A stretch of DNA of 64,000 nucleotides from Stigmatella ashevillena (GTDB taxonomy: Bacteria > Myxococcota > Myxococcia > Myxococcales > Myxococcaceae). Each line of letters opens with the position of its first letter. Position 1 is the first letter of the stretch. The translations under genes were made by a program, and so were the position numbers. The notes beneath the pieces are model-generated. The model was not told the DNA's origin. It made no database searches and saw nothing but the letters and a program-made list of their open reading frames with translations. The DNA lies in assembly GCF_028368975.1 (NCBI RefSeq), contig NZ_JAQNDM010000001.1:744001-808000 (forward strand), written 5' to 3'. Below are positions 1 to 9,049 of this stretch, one piece after another.

Positions 1-1853
1 GCCCATTGGATCTCCGCATCGGAGAGATGGTGGTAGAAGGCGCGGCCTCCCTGTGCGCGCTGCTCCTGCACGAGGAACTTGAGATCCGGGTTCTCCTCTC
101 CCAGCGAGATGAAGCTCAACGAGATATCGAGCGAACTCATGGGGACCCGGGTTCGCCGGATGAGCTCCTGATCCACCCGGTCCTCGCCATCGGTGATGAG
201 CACCACCGTGGCCCGCGCCAGGTAGGGATCCCTCCCCTGGGCCGAGCGGATGGAGTCGAACGCGGAGATCAATGCCAGGGTGATGTCCGTCTGACCTTCG
301 GCAGGTGATTGGCGGAAGAGCTTTTCGATCTGCCAGGAGGCTCCGGCAGCCGTATCCACCCGGGCCAGCTCGGTCGGTGCATCATTGAAGAAGGAGAAGT
401 ACAGCGGATCAAACGGCTGCCCCTGGCGGGCCTTGGCGCGCAGGTTGTTCAGCTCGGCGATGATGATGGCATCGCGGAAGCGCGCGCGCGCGCCATGCAT
501 GGAGCCCGAGGCATCACACACGTAGACGCGGACCGAGGTGCGCTTCATGCGCTTGGGCTTCGGTGGCGGCTCCTCTTCCAGATAGGCGCGGACCAGTTGC
601 CTGCTGGCGGCCAGGTCATAGACGATCATCCGCGGATCGGAGATGACGAAGTTGTGCACCTCATGGAGGCTGCCCGTCGCCTCGAAGCTCATCATCTGCG
701 TGGGGTACGGGACACGCCGTGGCACGGACTGGAGGGCCCGCACATCCGCCTGGACCACCTCTTCCGAGAGCGCATCCTCCACGTCGAAGTACCGGGCGCA
801 TCCAGCCGCCAGCTCGAATGCGGCCAGTTGCTCGGGCTTGAGGGAGAAGGCCAGATCCGTCAGCAAATCGTCCGCGAGCGAGGTCTGCCCCTTGGGCTCC
901 TGGCGCCCCGCTCCCTCTGCGGCCTCTTCCAGGCGAGCCCCGCCAAACCAGCGCGTCAACTCGTCACGCTCGGCCTGCTCCACCATGGCGCGAATCCGCC
1001 CCTGAGGCGGCAGAAGCGGGACCAGGGCGGCACGCGCCGCGGCGGCGAGAGGGGCATCCGCCGCCTCCAGCGCCCGCTCATAGAGTCCCTTGAGCGAGCG
1101 GTAAGCCTGCTGAGGCTCTCGCCGGGCGCTGACGCGAACCTGTTTCACCAGTTCCGCCAACGAGGAGGCCGGCGCAACAGAGCGGATGCGCTCGCGCGCC
1201 TCCGCCACCTCGCGGCGCAACACCATGCTCCGGTCCCGGTCGTGGTCCGCCCCCAATCTCAAGAGCATCTCGTGGGCCAGATCCAGATCGCGGCGCTTTT
1301 GAAGCACGTCCTCTACGTTGCTCCGTGCCCGCTGAGACAGGAACGCCGCAATGGCCATGCGGGCACTGGAGGGAGGGCGCCCCTCCCAGGAGTAGGCCGC
1401 CCGGGAAAAAATCTCGAATGGTGGCTCGGTGCCCGGCGCGGCCGTGAACACATCCGCGACCTTCACCACGCGCGCAAGCTGGGTGAAGGCCCGCTCCAGC
1501 ACCGTCCGAGCCCCCGGCGGGAGTTCACCGGCCCTATGCGCGCGCTCCACGCGCCGCAGCAGGGACTCGAACTCCTCCAGCGCTTCCGTGGCCCGTGCTT
1601 CCAGCGCCTCGGAGAGCTTGCCCGCACGGCCTTTGTGGGCCCCGAGCGTGCGCAGCAGGTGCGCATCCGCCAGCGTGTGCACGCCCACCTGATCCATCTC
1701 CCGGTCCAGCGCCGCCAACGTTGGAAGGGACAGGTCCAGTTCCCCGGGCGCCAACAGGCCAAGCGCCCACCCCACCATACCGGAGGGCCGCTGGTTACCG
1801 TGCTGGAGGGCGTCCAGCCGGAGGCGCAACTCCGTGATGCGGGGAGCCAGCAT
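1..1853 (-). CDS. VWA-domain protein, partner of the MoxR ATPase (3' end beyond left edge)
   Basis: About 617 codons are visible, and the frame stays open to position 1, so the C-terminus is missing. The N-terminal two thirds is mostly helical with no motif I recognise. A von Willebrand A domain begins near residue 440. Its MIDAS motif DASGSM lies at 498-515 (about residue 447), preceded by a beta strand (VRVYVC), and is followed by the MIDAS Thr (GQTDIT) and a TDGEDR strand. The start is the ATG at 1851-1853, chosen because AGGAGG lies just upstream (about 1863-1868). The gene begins 23 bp after the MoxR gene stop, so the two are surely one operon. In the RavA-ViaA and other MoxR-VWA families the VWA protein is the metal-dependent adaptor that presents substrates to the AAA+ ring. 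The role here is inferred from that pairing, and the substrate is unknown. Confidence 0.85.
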   Translation of the reverse strand, partial: MLAPRITELRLRLDALQHGNQRPSGMVGWALGLLAPGELDLSLPTLAALDREMDQVGVHTLADAHLLRTLGAHKGRAGKLSEALEARATEALEEFESLLRRVERAHRAGELPPGARTVLERAFTQLARVVKVADVFTAAPGTEPPFEIFSRAAYSWEGRPPSSARMAIAAFLSQRARSNVEDVLQKRRDLDLAHEMLLRLGADHDRDRSMVLRREVAEARERIRSVAPASSLAELVKQVRVSARREPQQAYRSLKGLYERALEAADAPLAAAARAALVPLLPPQGRIRAMVEQAERDELTRWFGGARLEEAAEGAGRQEPKGQTSLADDLLTDLAFSLKPEQLAAFELAAGCARYFDVEDALSEEVVQADVRALQSVPRRVPYPTQMMSFEATGSLHEVHNFVISDPRMIVYDLAASRQLVRAYLEEEPPPKPKRMKRTSVRVYVCDASGSMHGARARFRDAIIIAELNNLRAKARQGQPFDPLYFSFFNDAPTELARVDTAAGASWQIEKLFRQSPAEGQTDITLALISAFDSIRSAQGRDPYLARATVVLITDGEDRVDQELIRRTRVPMSSLDISLSFISLGEENPDLKFLVQEQRAQGGRAFYHHLSDAEIQW

Positions 1854-1876
1854 GTTCAGCGCCTCCTGGCGAGAAC

Positions 1877-4423
1877 TCACAACGAGGAGCGCAGCTCCAG
1901 CACACGCCTGCTGAAACGTCCAAAGTCCTCGTCAATGCCACGCAGTTGAAGCGTGAGCCGGCCCGCGGCCTCTCCCAGTTCACCTTCCATCGACCCCAAC
2001 GTCCCGAGCACGCCTCGGAGCCGCACCAACTCACCTTCCTTGAGTGCGAGCAGTGGAAAACGGCTCTTCACGAGCCGTTCGAACGTGCGCTCCGCCTCGA
2101 CCCGGGCCTTGAGTGCCTCCAGCTCCGGCAGCAGCACGGTGAGCAGTTGCGTCAACCAGCTCCGCAGGTACTTGATGCGGATGTGGACGAAGGCCAGCTC
2201 CGCCTGCGCCACGGCCTGCAAGACCCCGGTGGATAGGAACGCCACCGCGGGCTGGGACGAGGAAGACGTCAGGTGACCATCGAGCCCCTGGAGCGCGGCG
2301 AACTCTCCATCTGGCACGCGCACCGAGAAGGTGCTCCGGTAGAAGGTGTAGGCCTCACCGGTGAGAATGGCGGACGGTGAAGGAGACGGGCTCGCGACAT
2401 CCCGGGAGAGCAGACGGGCATGGTCGATGAGGCGGGACTCGATGATGGCCCGGCACTCGGCCAGGATGCTTTCGGGAGACAGCCCCTCTTGCCGTAGGTT
2501 CTCCGCCACCGTCTGGACCGCGCGGGCGAACTGCTCGATGCGCTCGAAGGGGGTGGAGGACAAGACCTCCCGGGCATAGACCAGTCCCAGCGGAAGGAGC
2601 AGTTCCTGCTTCAAGCCCGGCTGGGAAGGATCCAACTCGTGCAGGGAGCGCTCCAGCTGATTCAAGCGCCGGGAGTCCGCGGCCAGGGTCTCGAATGGCT
2701 CTCGCTTCCCAGTCCGAGGCGCTTGGAAGGCACTCACCGCCCGCCTCCGGAGCGCCGCGCCCACGCGCCCACGCGCCTCGGTTTCGGCGGCCCGGAGCCG
2801 CTCCATCGCCTCGGGGGCCTCCTCGGACAGCAGTCCCGACAGGTTGGCCGCCTGGGCGATTTCTTCCTCCAGGTTATCGGCGAGCCCCACCAACGCTTCG
2901 ATCTTGAGGCCGTCCTCGAACTCCACCCCCTCGGCCGAGGCGACGATCATCTCCAGCATCTGCTCCAATGACCGAGCGGTGGCCCCACACATGGGCCCCA
3001 GATGCACGCGGAGTTCGGGAACAGCGCGGCAGAGCTCCAGGGTGTCCTGGAAGGCCGTCATGAGCTGGACCCCACCGCGTCCCTCTTGGGGGCTCTGCGT
3101 CGCCGGGCTGGTCATTCCCCGTGCCAGCCGTCGCTCCACCACCGACACCAAGGCACGGGCCGCCACCAGCAGGGCGCCTCTGTTCTGGGAGTGCCTCGGC
3201 CCGGGAACGAGCTTCACCCGCAGCCGCTGGGCAACGCTGGAGACCATGCCCGCTTGGAAGGTGCGAGCGAGCGCCTCGGTGGCGCTCACCTCCTCCGAGG
3301 CATTCAGCGTGGAGGCCTCGCGCTCCACGCCCGAGACCAGCTCGCTGCGCACCTTGGCGAGCGCCTCATCGAAGGCCACCTGCTCCAGGCGGACGATCTC
3401 GAGCTGCGCACGTTCCCGGGGATCCACCGCGACCTTGAGGAGGGCCTCGACGTCAGCCGCCACGGGCCCGCCCAGGAGGAAGAACCACCGCAGCGCGTCC
3501 AGATCATCAAGGGTCGCCTCCAACGGGCGATCCGGATGCCGATAGATCTGATCCCTCACCACTGCGGCCTTGAGCGCCCACAGTGCCTTCACCACGGAGC
3601 GCTGGGAGAAATACTTGGTGGGGACGTAATCGGGCAGCTTGGACACCTGCGCCATCAGCGCACGCTCCAGCCCGTCCGCCAGGAGCTCGATGCCCTCGAG
3701 AAGCTGGCTGGAGACATCCACCCGGACCACGGCATCCTGGAGCACATCAAGCTGCTGCAACGTGAGCCCTGCCCGCAGATCCGGCCGGATACCGTGCGCG
3801 AAGCGATGCAGCATGGCGGCGCGGCTGGCGCGCTGGGCAAAGGACTTGGGCACGAAGGAGATGAAGCTGAGCCGGTCCGCGAAGGCCAGCAACAGTTCGG
3901 GCGAGCGCGCCAGCACCTCGGAGAGGTAGCGGTTGCTCGTCATGATGGCGCACTCGATGCGCCCGCTGGTCACCCGGCGCCCGTGCTTGAGTTCACGCTC
4001 GTGCAGGACGTTGAGGATGGAGCGCAGCAGCATGTCGCGCCCGTCAAAGACCTCGTCCAGGAAGGCATGGGTGGCCCCCAGCATCCCATCGTCGGTGATG
4101 TACTCGGTGCGGCCCGTCTCGGTGAGGACCTTGAAATCCACGGGACCGATGAGGTCCGCCTGCACGGTGGACTCGGCGATCTGCTTGGAAAAGAGGGAGG
4201 GACTCCCAGTCTTCTCATCGACGATACGTCCCAGCACCGCACTGGCGACAGCACTCTTCGCGGTGCCGGGCGGCCCCACCACGAGCACATGCTCCTTGCA
4301 CAGCAGCGCCAGCTCAATCTGGGTGAAGAGCGTCTCGCGCTCGAGGTACGTCTCGCGCAGCTCACCAAAGAAACGGCGGAAGGCCTGTGCGGCCTGAGGA
4401 GGAAACGTCAAGGGCTGGGTCAC
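1877..4423 (-). CDS. MoxR/RavA-type AAA+ ATPase
   Basis: The 848-residue protein has a MoxR-type AAA+ module in its first 330 residues. Walker A is GPPGTAKS at about residues 50-57. Walker B is FLDEVFDG, followed by the LRSILNVLHERELKHG stretch typical of MoxR/RavA proteins. The remaining ~500 residues are mostly helical, rich in Glu and Arg, and have no domain I recognise. RavA is about 500 residues, so this is a long-tailed version. MoxR ATPases act as cytoplasmic chaperones that insert cofactors or assemble complexes together with a VWA protein, and such a protein is encoded 23 bp downstream. dnaK lies upstream on the same strand, 145 bp away. I am sure of the MoxR family, but the RavA subfamily is a guess from the VWA partner. 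Confidence 0.88.
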   Translation of the reverse strand: MTQPLTFPPQAAQAFRRFFGELRETYLERETLFTQIELALLCKEHVLVVGPPGTAKSAVASAVLGRIVDEKTGSPSLFSKQIAESTVQADLIGPVDFKVLTETGRTEYITDDGMLGATHAFLDEVFDGRDMLLRSILNVLHERELKHGRRVTSGRIECAIMTSNRYLSEVLARSPELLLAFADRLSFISFVPKSFAQRASRAAMLHRFAHGIRPDLRAGLTLQQLDVLQDAVVRVDVSSQLLEGIELLADGLERALMAQVSKLPDYVPTKYFSQRSVVKALWALKAAVVRDQIYRHPDRPLEATLDDLDALRWFFLLGGPVAADVEALLKVAVDPRERAQLEIVRLEQVAFDEALAKVRSELVSGVEREASTLNASEEVSATEALARTFQAGMVSSVAQRLRVKLVPGPRHSQNRGALLVAARALVSVVERRLARGMTSPATQSPQEGRGGVQLMTAFQDTLELCRAVPELRVHLGPMCGATARSLEQMLEMIVASAEGVEFEDGLKIEALVGLADNLEEEIAQAANLSGLLSEEAPEAMERLRAAETEARGRVGAALRRRAVSAFQAPRTGKREPFETLAADSRRLNQLERSLHELDPSQPGLKQELLLPLGLVYAREVLSSTPFERIEQFARAVQTVAENLRQEGLSPESILAECRAIIESRLIDHARLLSRDVASPSPSPSAILTGEAYTFYRSTFSVRVPDGEFAALQGLDGHLTSSSSQPAVAFLSTGVLQAVAQAELAFVHIRIKYLRSWLTQLLTVLLPELEALKARVEAERTFERLVKSRFPLLALKEGELVRLRGVLGTLGSMEGELGEAAGRLTLQLRGIDEDFGRFSRRVLELRSSL

Positions 4424-4505
4424 GGGCGGACACGCGAAAGCGGGAAGCCCCCATGTTAGCCCCCCCCTTCCCTCTATTAGAAGCAGGCACCGCCCAGAAT
4501 GACGA

Positions 4506-4537
4506 GAGGGCCGGGCCCCCCAGGAGCACCGGCCCTC
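4506..4537 (-). terminator. Hairpin downstream of dnaK
   Basis: A perfect 9-bp stem (GAGGGCCGG at 4506-4514, CCGGCCCTC at 4529-4537) with a 14-nt loop lies about 30 bp past the dnaK stop. It has no clear T-run on the minus-strand side, so it may be a weak or factor-assisted terminator, or a hairpin that limits read-through into the MoxR gene. Confidence 0.4.
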
Positions 4538-4568
4538 CGTTCAATCCAACCGCTTCACACCACCTGGG

Positions 4569-6476
4569 TTACGACTGGCGGAACTCGGCGTCCACCACAT
4601 CATCCTTCTTGGGCGAAGCCTGGCTGCCCGGCGCCGCGGAAGGCTCAGCCCCCGGCGGAGGAGCCCCTCCGGCCTGACCGGTGGCGCGATACATCTCCTC
4701 CGCGACCTTGTAGCTGGCCGCCTGGAGCTTCTCGAGCGCGGCCTTGAGGGCATCCTTGTCCTCGCCCTCGCGGACCTTGTTGAGCTCGGCGACGGCCTCT
4801 TCGAGCGCCTTGGCACCGTCCGCGGAGAGCTTGTCCTTGTTCTCCTTGAGCATCTTGTCCGCGGCGTAGGCCTGGCTCTCGGCCTGGTTCTTCAGCTCCA
4901 CCAGTTCACGGCGCGCCTTGTCGGCCGCCTCGTTCTCCCGGGCCTGAGCCACCATCTTCTCCACCTCGTCCTTGGCGAGACCCGAGGAGTGGGAGATGGT
5001 GACCTTCTGCTCCTTGTTCGTGGCCTTGTCCTTGGCGCTCACGTTGAGGATGCCGTTGGCGTCGATGTCGAAGGTCACCTCGATCTGCGGCAGGCCTCGC
5101 GGGGCCGGCGGCAGGCCCGTCAGGTGGAAACGGCCCAGGCTGCGGTTGTCGCCCGCCATGTCGCGCTCACCCTGCAGCACGTGGATCTCCACCTGCGTCT
5201 GCCCATCGGCTGCCGTGGAGAAGGTCTCCGACTTGCGGGTGGGGATGGTGGTGTTGCGCTCGATGAGCTTGGTCATCACGCCGCCCAGCGTCTCCACGCC
5301 CAGCGACAGCGGGGTGACGTCGAGCAAGAGGATGTCCTTCACCTCACCCGAGAGCACACCGGCCTGCACGGCGGCGCCCACGGCGACCACCTCGTCCGGG
5401 TTCACGCTCTCGTTCGGCTTCTTGCCGAACAGCCGCTGCACGGCCTCCTTGACCTTCGGGATGCGCGTGGAGCCACCGACGAGCACCACTTCGTTCAGGT
5501 CCTTGGGCTCCACGCCCGCGTCCTTGAGGCACTTGCGGCACGGCTCCAGCGAGCGCTCGATGAGATCATCGATCATCGCCTCGAACTTCGCGCGCGTGAG
5601 CTTGACGTTGAGGTGCTTGGGGCCCGAGGCATCCGCAGTGAGGAACGGGAGGTTGATCTCCGTATCCATCGCGCTGGACAGCTCGATCTTGGCCTTCTCC
5701 GCGGCCTCCTTCAGGCGCTGGAGCACCATCTTGTCCTTGCTGATGTCGAGCCCAGTGTCCTTCTTGAACTCGGTGATCAGCCAGTCCATGAGCCGCTGGT
5801 CGATGTTGTCGCCACCCAGGTGGGTGTCGCCGTTGGTGGCGAGCACATCCACCACGTTCTCCCCCACCTCCAGGATGGAGACGTCGAAGGTGCCACCGCC
5901 GAAGTCATAGACGGCGATCTTCTCGTCCTTCTTCTTGTCCAGGCCGTACGCTAGAGCGGCGGCCGTCGGCTCGTTCACGATGCGGCGCACCGTGAGGCCG
6001 GCGATCTCGCCTGCATCCTTGGTAGCCTGGCGCTGGGCATCGTTGAAGTACGCCGGGACGGTGATGACCGCCTCGGTCACCTTCTCGCCCAGGTAATTCT
6101 CTGCGGCGCGCTTGAGCTTGAGCAGCACCTGCGCGGAAATCTCCGGCGCGCTGAACTGCTTGCCGTCGATCTCGACACGCGCATCCCCGTGGGGTCCACG
6201 GGCCACCTTATAAGGGACCAGCTTGGCCTCCTCCGTCGTCTCCTCGTAACGGCGGCCCATGAAGCGCTTGATCGAGTAGACGGTGCGCTCCGGGTTGGTG
6301 ATGGACTGGCGCTTGGCCACCTGCCCGACCAGCCGCTCGCCGTCCTTGGTGAAGGCCACCACAGAGGGAGTGATTCGGCTGCCTTCCTCGTTCACGATGA
6401 CCTTGGGCTCGCGACCCTCCATGATCGCCACCACGCTGTTGGTGGTGCCCAGGTCGATTCCGATGATCTTGCCCAC
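4569..6476 (-). CDS. dnaK: Chaperone protein DnaK (Hsp70)
   Basis: A full-length Hsp70 of 635 residues. The N-terminus has the phosphate-1 motif [10 protein letters not shown], followed by [17 protein letters not shown], the phosphate-2 loop [10 protein letters not shown] and the adenosine motif [12 protein letters not shown]. The linker DVTPLSLG leads to the substrate-binding domain. The helical lid ends in a Gly/Pro/Ala-rich tail and the conserved acidic end DDVVDAEF. It binds exposed hydrophobic stretches of unfolded proteins in an ATP cycle in the cytoplasm. The start is GTG (6474-6476), supported by GGAGGA just upstream at about 6481-6486. No dnaJ or grpE is adjacent. Myxobacteria often carry several dnaK paralogues, so this need not be the main heat-shock copy. 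Confidence 0.97.
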   Translation of the reverse strand: MGKIIGIDLGTTNSVVAIMEGREPKVIVNEEGSRITPSVVAFTKDGERLVGQVAKRQSITNPERTVYSIKRFMGRRYEETTEEAKLVPYKVARGPHGDARVEIDGKQFSAPEISAQVLLKLKRAAENYLGEKVTEAVITVPAYFNDAQRQATKDAGEIAGLTVRRIVNEPTAAALAYGLDKKKDEKIAVYDFGGGTFDVSILEVGENVVDVLATNGDTHLGGDNIDQRLMDWLITEFKKDTGLDISKDKMVLQRLKEAAEKAKIELSSAMDTEINLPFLTADASGPKHLNVKLTRAKFEAMIDDLIERSLEPCRKCLKDAGVEPKDLNEVVLVGGSTRIPKVKEAVQRLFGKKPNESVNPDEVVAVGAAVQAGVLSGEVKDILLLDVTPLSLGVETLGGVMTKLIERNTTIPTRKSETFSTAADGQTQVEIHVLQGERDMAGDNRSLGRFHLTGLPPAPRGLPQIEVTFDIDANGILNVSAKDKATNKEQKVTISHSSGLAKDEVEKMVAQARENEAADKARRELVELKNQAESQAYAADKMLKENKDKLSADGAKALEEAVAELNKVREGEDKDALKAALEKLQAASYKVAEEMYRATGQAGGAPPPGAEPSAAPGSQASPKKDDVVDAEFRQS

Positions 6477-6822
6477 GGTATCCTCCGGAAATTACTGCGT
6501 TTTTCGAAAAAGTCCTGATGTAAGCCCAACGTAACCACCCCCAGGGGGGTGTCAAACCCACGTCGGGACGGAGCGGTCGGTTGGCCGCATCACGCGCCCG
6601 CCATCAGGCTGTGACCACTGCGTAACAGGCTCTACACCGCCGTCACCGCCACGTAGCAACCAACCGGGCATTTGATTTCCACAAGACCGTGCAAACGTTT
6701 GAAATTCCTCCGCCGCCCTCCCCTAACGCATTGCATCCAAGTCTGGCGAGGAATGTGCAGTGCCGACCTGGCGCGCACCGTCGCGCACCGACACGTTCCT
6801 CACCCTCAGGAGCCTGCCCCTC
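6477..6822. other. Divergent intergenic region, dnaK / lipid kinase
   Basis: This 346-bp gene-free stretch must hold the promoters for dnaK (leftward) and the lipid kinase gene (rightward). The dnaK side has an SD (GGAGGA) and an inverted repeat with a TTGACA box. On the right side the only clear signal is AGGAG at 6808-6812, ten bases before the chosen ATG of the lipid kinase. I see no well-spaced -35/-10 pair and no small gene. Confidence 0.6.
6536..6555 (-). promoter_or_regulatory. TTGACA box overlapping a G/C inverted repeat upstream of dnaK
   Basis: On the minus strand TTGACA (6550-6555) runs into an inverted repeat with 7-base arms CACCCCC (6536-6542) and GGGGGTG (6545-6551). It sits about 60-80 bp before the dnaK start. 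It could be a -35 element overlapped by an operator. I find no convincing -10 at 16-18 bp, and it does not match a CIRCE element or a clean sigma-32 promoter. Confidence 0.3.
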
Positions 6823-7914
6823 ATGCTGGTTCAGCCCCTTCGCTCTCCGGAGCTCCGTCAGATCTCGACGAGCCCGAGTGCTACACCGCGGGTTGCCGTG
6901 CTGCTCAATGCCAACGCCCGGAAGGTCGACGCCCGGGTTGTAAAGGCCCTTTCGCACGTGGTTCCAGAAGAGGATCTGTTCCTTTCCCGTTCCCCCTTGG
7001 ACGCTCGGCGGATTGCTCAGGAAGTACTCGAGCGCGGCTATCCCCTGGTCTTCACGGGCGGTGGCGACGGCACCTTCATGGGCTTCGTGAACGAACTCAT
7101 CCGCCAGACGGACAGCCGGGGCCGGTTCGCGGGGCAGCCCCTGCCGCGCTTCGGGGTGCTGAAGCTGGGCACGGGCAATGGCATTGCTTCGTTCGTCAAT
7201 GCCTCCAGTCCCCGCGGTGACGGCGTCCTCCACGATGTGGTGCGCGCCCGCTCGGGTGACGTGTCCGGCGCCCGGCGCATGGACCTGCTGATGGTGGATG
7301 GCCAGCGTGCGCCGTTCGCCGGCCTGGGCGTGGATGGCAAGCTGCTCAACGACTACATCTGGGTGAAGGAGAACCTGGGCAAGGGCTTCTTCAAGAAGAT
7401 GATGACGGGCAGCGGCGGGTACTTCTCTGCCGTGGCCTTCAAGACGGTGCCCCACTATGTGGTGAACTCCACCTCGGTGGAGTGCGAGATTCGCAATGGG
7501 AGCGCGGGCGAGGCCTACCGCCTGGGTCCGGACGGCAGCCCCATGGGTGAACCCCTGGCCCCGGGAGCAGTGCTCTTTCAGGGCAATCTGATGATGGCCG
7601 CCGCGGCCACCATGCCGTTCTACGGCTATGGCTTCCGCATGTTCCCGTTTGCCAACCACCGCCGCGGGATGATGCACCTGCGGCTGGGCCAGGTGAGCGC
7701 GGCCAGCATCCTGGCCCACCTGCCCAAGCTGTGGGCGGGCCGCTGGTTCCCGGAAGGAATTCACGACTTCCACGCCAAGGAAGTGACGATTCGCTTCGCC
7801 ACCCCCATGCCCTTCCAAGTGGGCGGGGATGCGGCAGGCTATCGCGAAGCGCTGACCCTCTCCGTGGCCCCCGAGTCCATCGACCTGGTGGACTTTCACG
7901 GCGAGATGAACTGA
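6823..7914 (+). CDS. Diacylglycerol-kinase-family lipid kinase
   Basis: The predicted protein is 363 residues. The nucleotide-binding signature GGGDGT appears near residue 75 (FTGGGDGTF), and before it is an N-terminal strand of the form VAVLLNANAR, as in YegS/DgkB/LCB5 kinases that phosphorylate diacylglycerol or sphingoid-type lipids at the membrane face. A second Gly-rich patch (LKLGTGNGIA) follows. The open frame reaches back to a GTG at 6760. I prefer the ATG at 6823 because AGGAG lies at 6808-6812 and the extra N-terminus looks non-coding. The gene is convergent with the methyltransferase gene, with only 9 bp between their stops. The substrate cannot be told from sequence. Confidence 0.85.
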   Translation: MLVQPLRSPELRQISTSPSATPRVAVLLNANARKVDARVVKALSHVVPEEDLFLSRSPLDARRIAQEVLERGYPLVFTGGGDGTFMGFVNELIRQTDSRGRFAGQPLPRFGVLKLGTGNGIASFVNASSPRGDGVLHDVVRARSGDVSGARRMDLLMVDGQRAPFAGLGVDGKLLNDYIWVKENLGKGFFKKMMTGSGGYFSAVAFKTVPHYVVNSTSVECEIRNGSAGEAYRLGPDGSPMGEPLAPGAVLFQGNLMMAAAATMPFYGYGFRMFPFANHRRGMMHLRLGQVSAASILAHLPKLWAGRWFPEGIHDFHAKEVTIRFATPMPFQVGGDAAGYREALTLSVAPESIDLVDFHGEMN

Positions 7915-7923
7915 ACCGCCGCG

Positions 7924-8682
7924 CTAGCCGCGGTCCCGCGACGCCGGGGGCTTCTCTCCTGGCTCCTTGCGGCGGCCAATGAAGAACGAAAAGCTCACCC
8001 CGGGCTTGCCGTGCTGCTCGCGGTGCAGCGCAATCTCCTGGCGCAGGAGCGCGGCATCGGCCTCTGGCAGCCCCTCCAGGTGGGACTCGGCCTCCTGGTA
8101 GAGGCCATCCAACTCCACCTCCGGGAGCGTCTCCACGGACTCGGGCTCATAGCCCTCGGACTCCATGGCCAGCAACAGCTCGCGGGGCAGCAGCAAGGGC
8201 GCGCCCAGTCGCTTCTCCCAGAACTCCATCGCCGCGCGGGGAGGAAAGCGCCCCACCCGGGACGGGTACGTCATGCCGAGACGGCCCCGAAGGGACAACA
8301 CCCGGCGCAGGGATCGCAGGGAGTGCTTCAGCGGCGAGAAGATCCGGCCCTGGATCAACACCGCATCGAATTCGCCGTCCGGAAAGTGGGGCTGGCCCAG
8401 ATCGACACGGCGGACTTCCACCCGGTCTCCGAGGCTCAGGGCCCGCACCCGCTCTCGCACCGAGGTGAGGAGTGCCTCCTCCGTGTCCGCCGCCACCACC
8501 GAGCACCCGAGATCTCGCGCCAGCAGAATCGCAGAGTGGACGGGGCCACAGCCCAGCACCAGGACACGGGAGCCCGGCTCCAACTGCGACACCCGGGCGA
8601 ATCGGCGAGTCACATCATCGGAGCCGAAGGCACGCCGAGCATCACCTGGATAGTTGAGCGGGAAAGACCCGGCCGGACTCAT
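7924..8682 (-). CDS. SAM-dependent class I methyltransferase
   Basis: A 252-residue soluble protein with a Rossmann-type SAM fold. Motif I is VLVLGCGP near residue 43, an acidic strand end follows (VVAADTEE), and motif IV-like sequence is FDAVLIQGR. The tail is charged (RRKEPGEKPP). A GCGAGG ribosome site precedes the ATG. It is the last of three closely spaced same-strand genes after phoH and a DUF493 gene, so it is probably co-transcribed with them. The substrate is unknown; the fold suits small molecules or nucleobases. Confidence 0.8.
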   Translation of the reverse strand: MSPAGSFPLNYPGDARRAFGSDDVTRRFARVSQLEPGSRVLVLGCGPVHSAILLARDLGCSVVAADTEEALLTSVRERVRALSLGDRVEVRRVDLGQPHFPDGEFDAVLIQGRIFSPLKHSLRSLRRVLSLRGRLGMTYPSRVGRFPPRAAMEFWEKRLGAPLLLPRELLLAMESEGYEPESVETLPEVELDGLYQEAESHLEGLPEADAALLRQEIALHREQHGKPGVSFSFFIGRRKEPGEKPPASRDRG

Positions 8683-8719
8683 GCAACCTCGCCTTATACC
8701 CTACCTGGCAGGGACTTCG

Positions 8720-9025
8720 TCACAGGTAATAAACGATCCGCTTCTCCTGATGGAGCTGGGTGTAGATCGCCCGGCGATGCTCCTCGGACAGCAGGTACAC
8801 CGAGACGGTAACCGACACGTACTTGCCCTTGCTGCTGGGCTGCTCCTGCATGGAGTCCGGTGAGATGTCCGTTCCCATCAGCCGGGAGAAGAGCTGCCGC
8901 ACATATTCGGCGAAGCCCTGCTCCTGCACCCCCATCACCTTGAAGGTGTAGACGGAGGGGTACGCGATGAGTTCCTTCTTCTCTTCCCCTCCTTCGGAGG
9001 GAGCCTCGGGGCCATCCTTCGTCAT
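8720..9025 (-). CDS. DUF493 (YbeD-like) family protein
   Basis: A 101-residue protein with an acidic N-terminus followed by the small alpha/beta fold of the DUF493/YbeD family. Recognisable stretches are YPSVYTFKVMG, the GKYVSVTVSVYLLSEE strand region, and a short C-terminal strand ending VYYL. Family members are small ACT-like proteins proposed to be regulatory or ligand-binding, with no firm function. It lies 24 bp downstream of the PIN-PhoH gene and 37 bp upstream of the methyltransferase gene, consistent with one transcript. Confidence 0.8.
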   Translation of the reverse strand: MTKDGPEAPSEGGEEKKELIAYPSVYTFKVMGVQEQGFAEYVRQLFSRLMGTDISPDSMQEQPSSKGKYVSVTVSVYLLSEEHRRAIYTQLHQEKRIVYYL

Positions 9026-9049
9026 GACACGTCTCGTCGTCCACGCGGC

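Noticed and set aside
309-1949. 546-codon plus-strand open frame
   Set aside because: Antisense to the VWA gene. Its translation is Arg/Gly/His-rich with no domain, while the minus strand shows a MIDAS motif in frame.
6643-7899. 418-codon minus-strand open frame opposite the lipid kinase
   Set aside because: His/Gln-rich shadow translation. The plus strand has the GGGDGT kinase signature and an SD.
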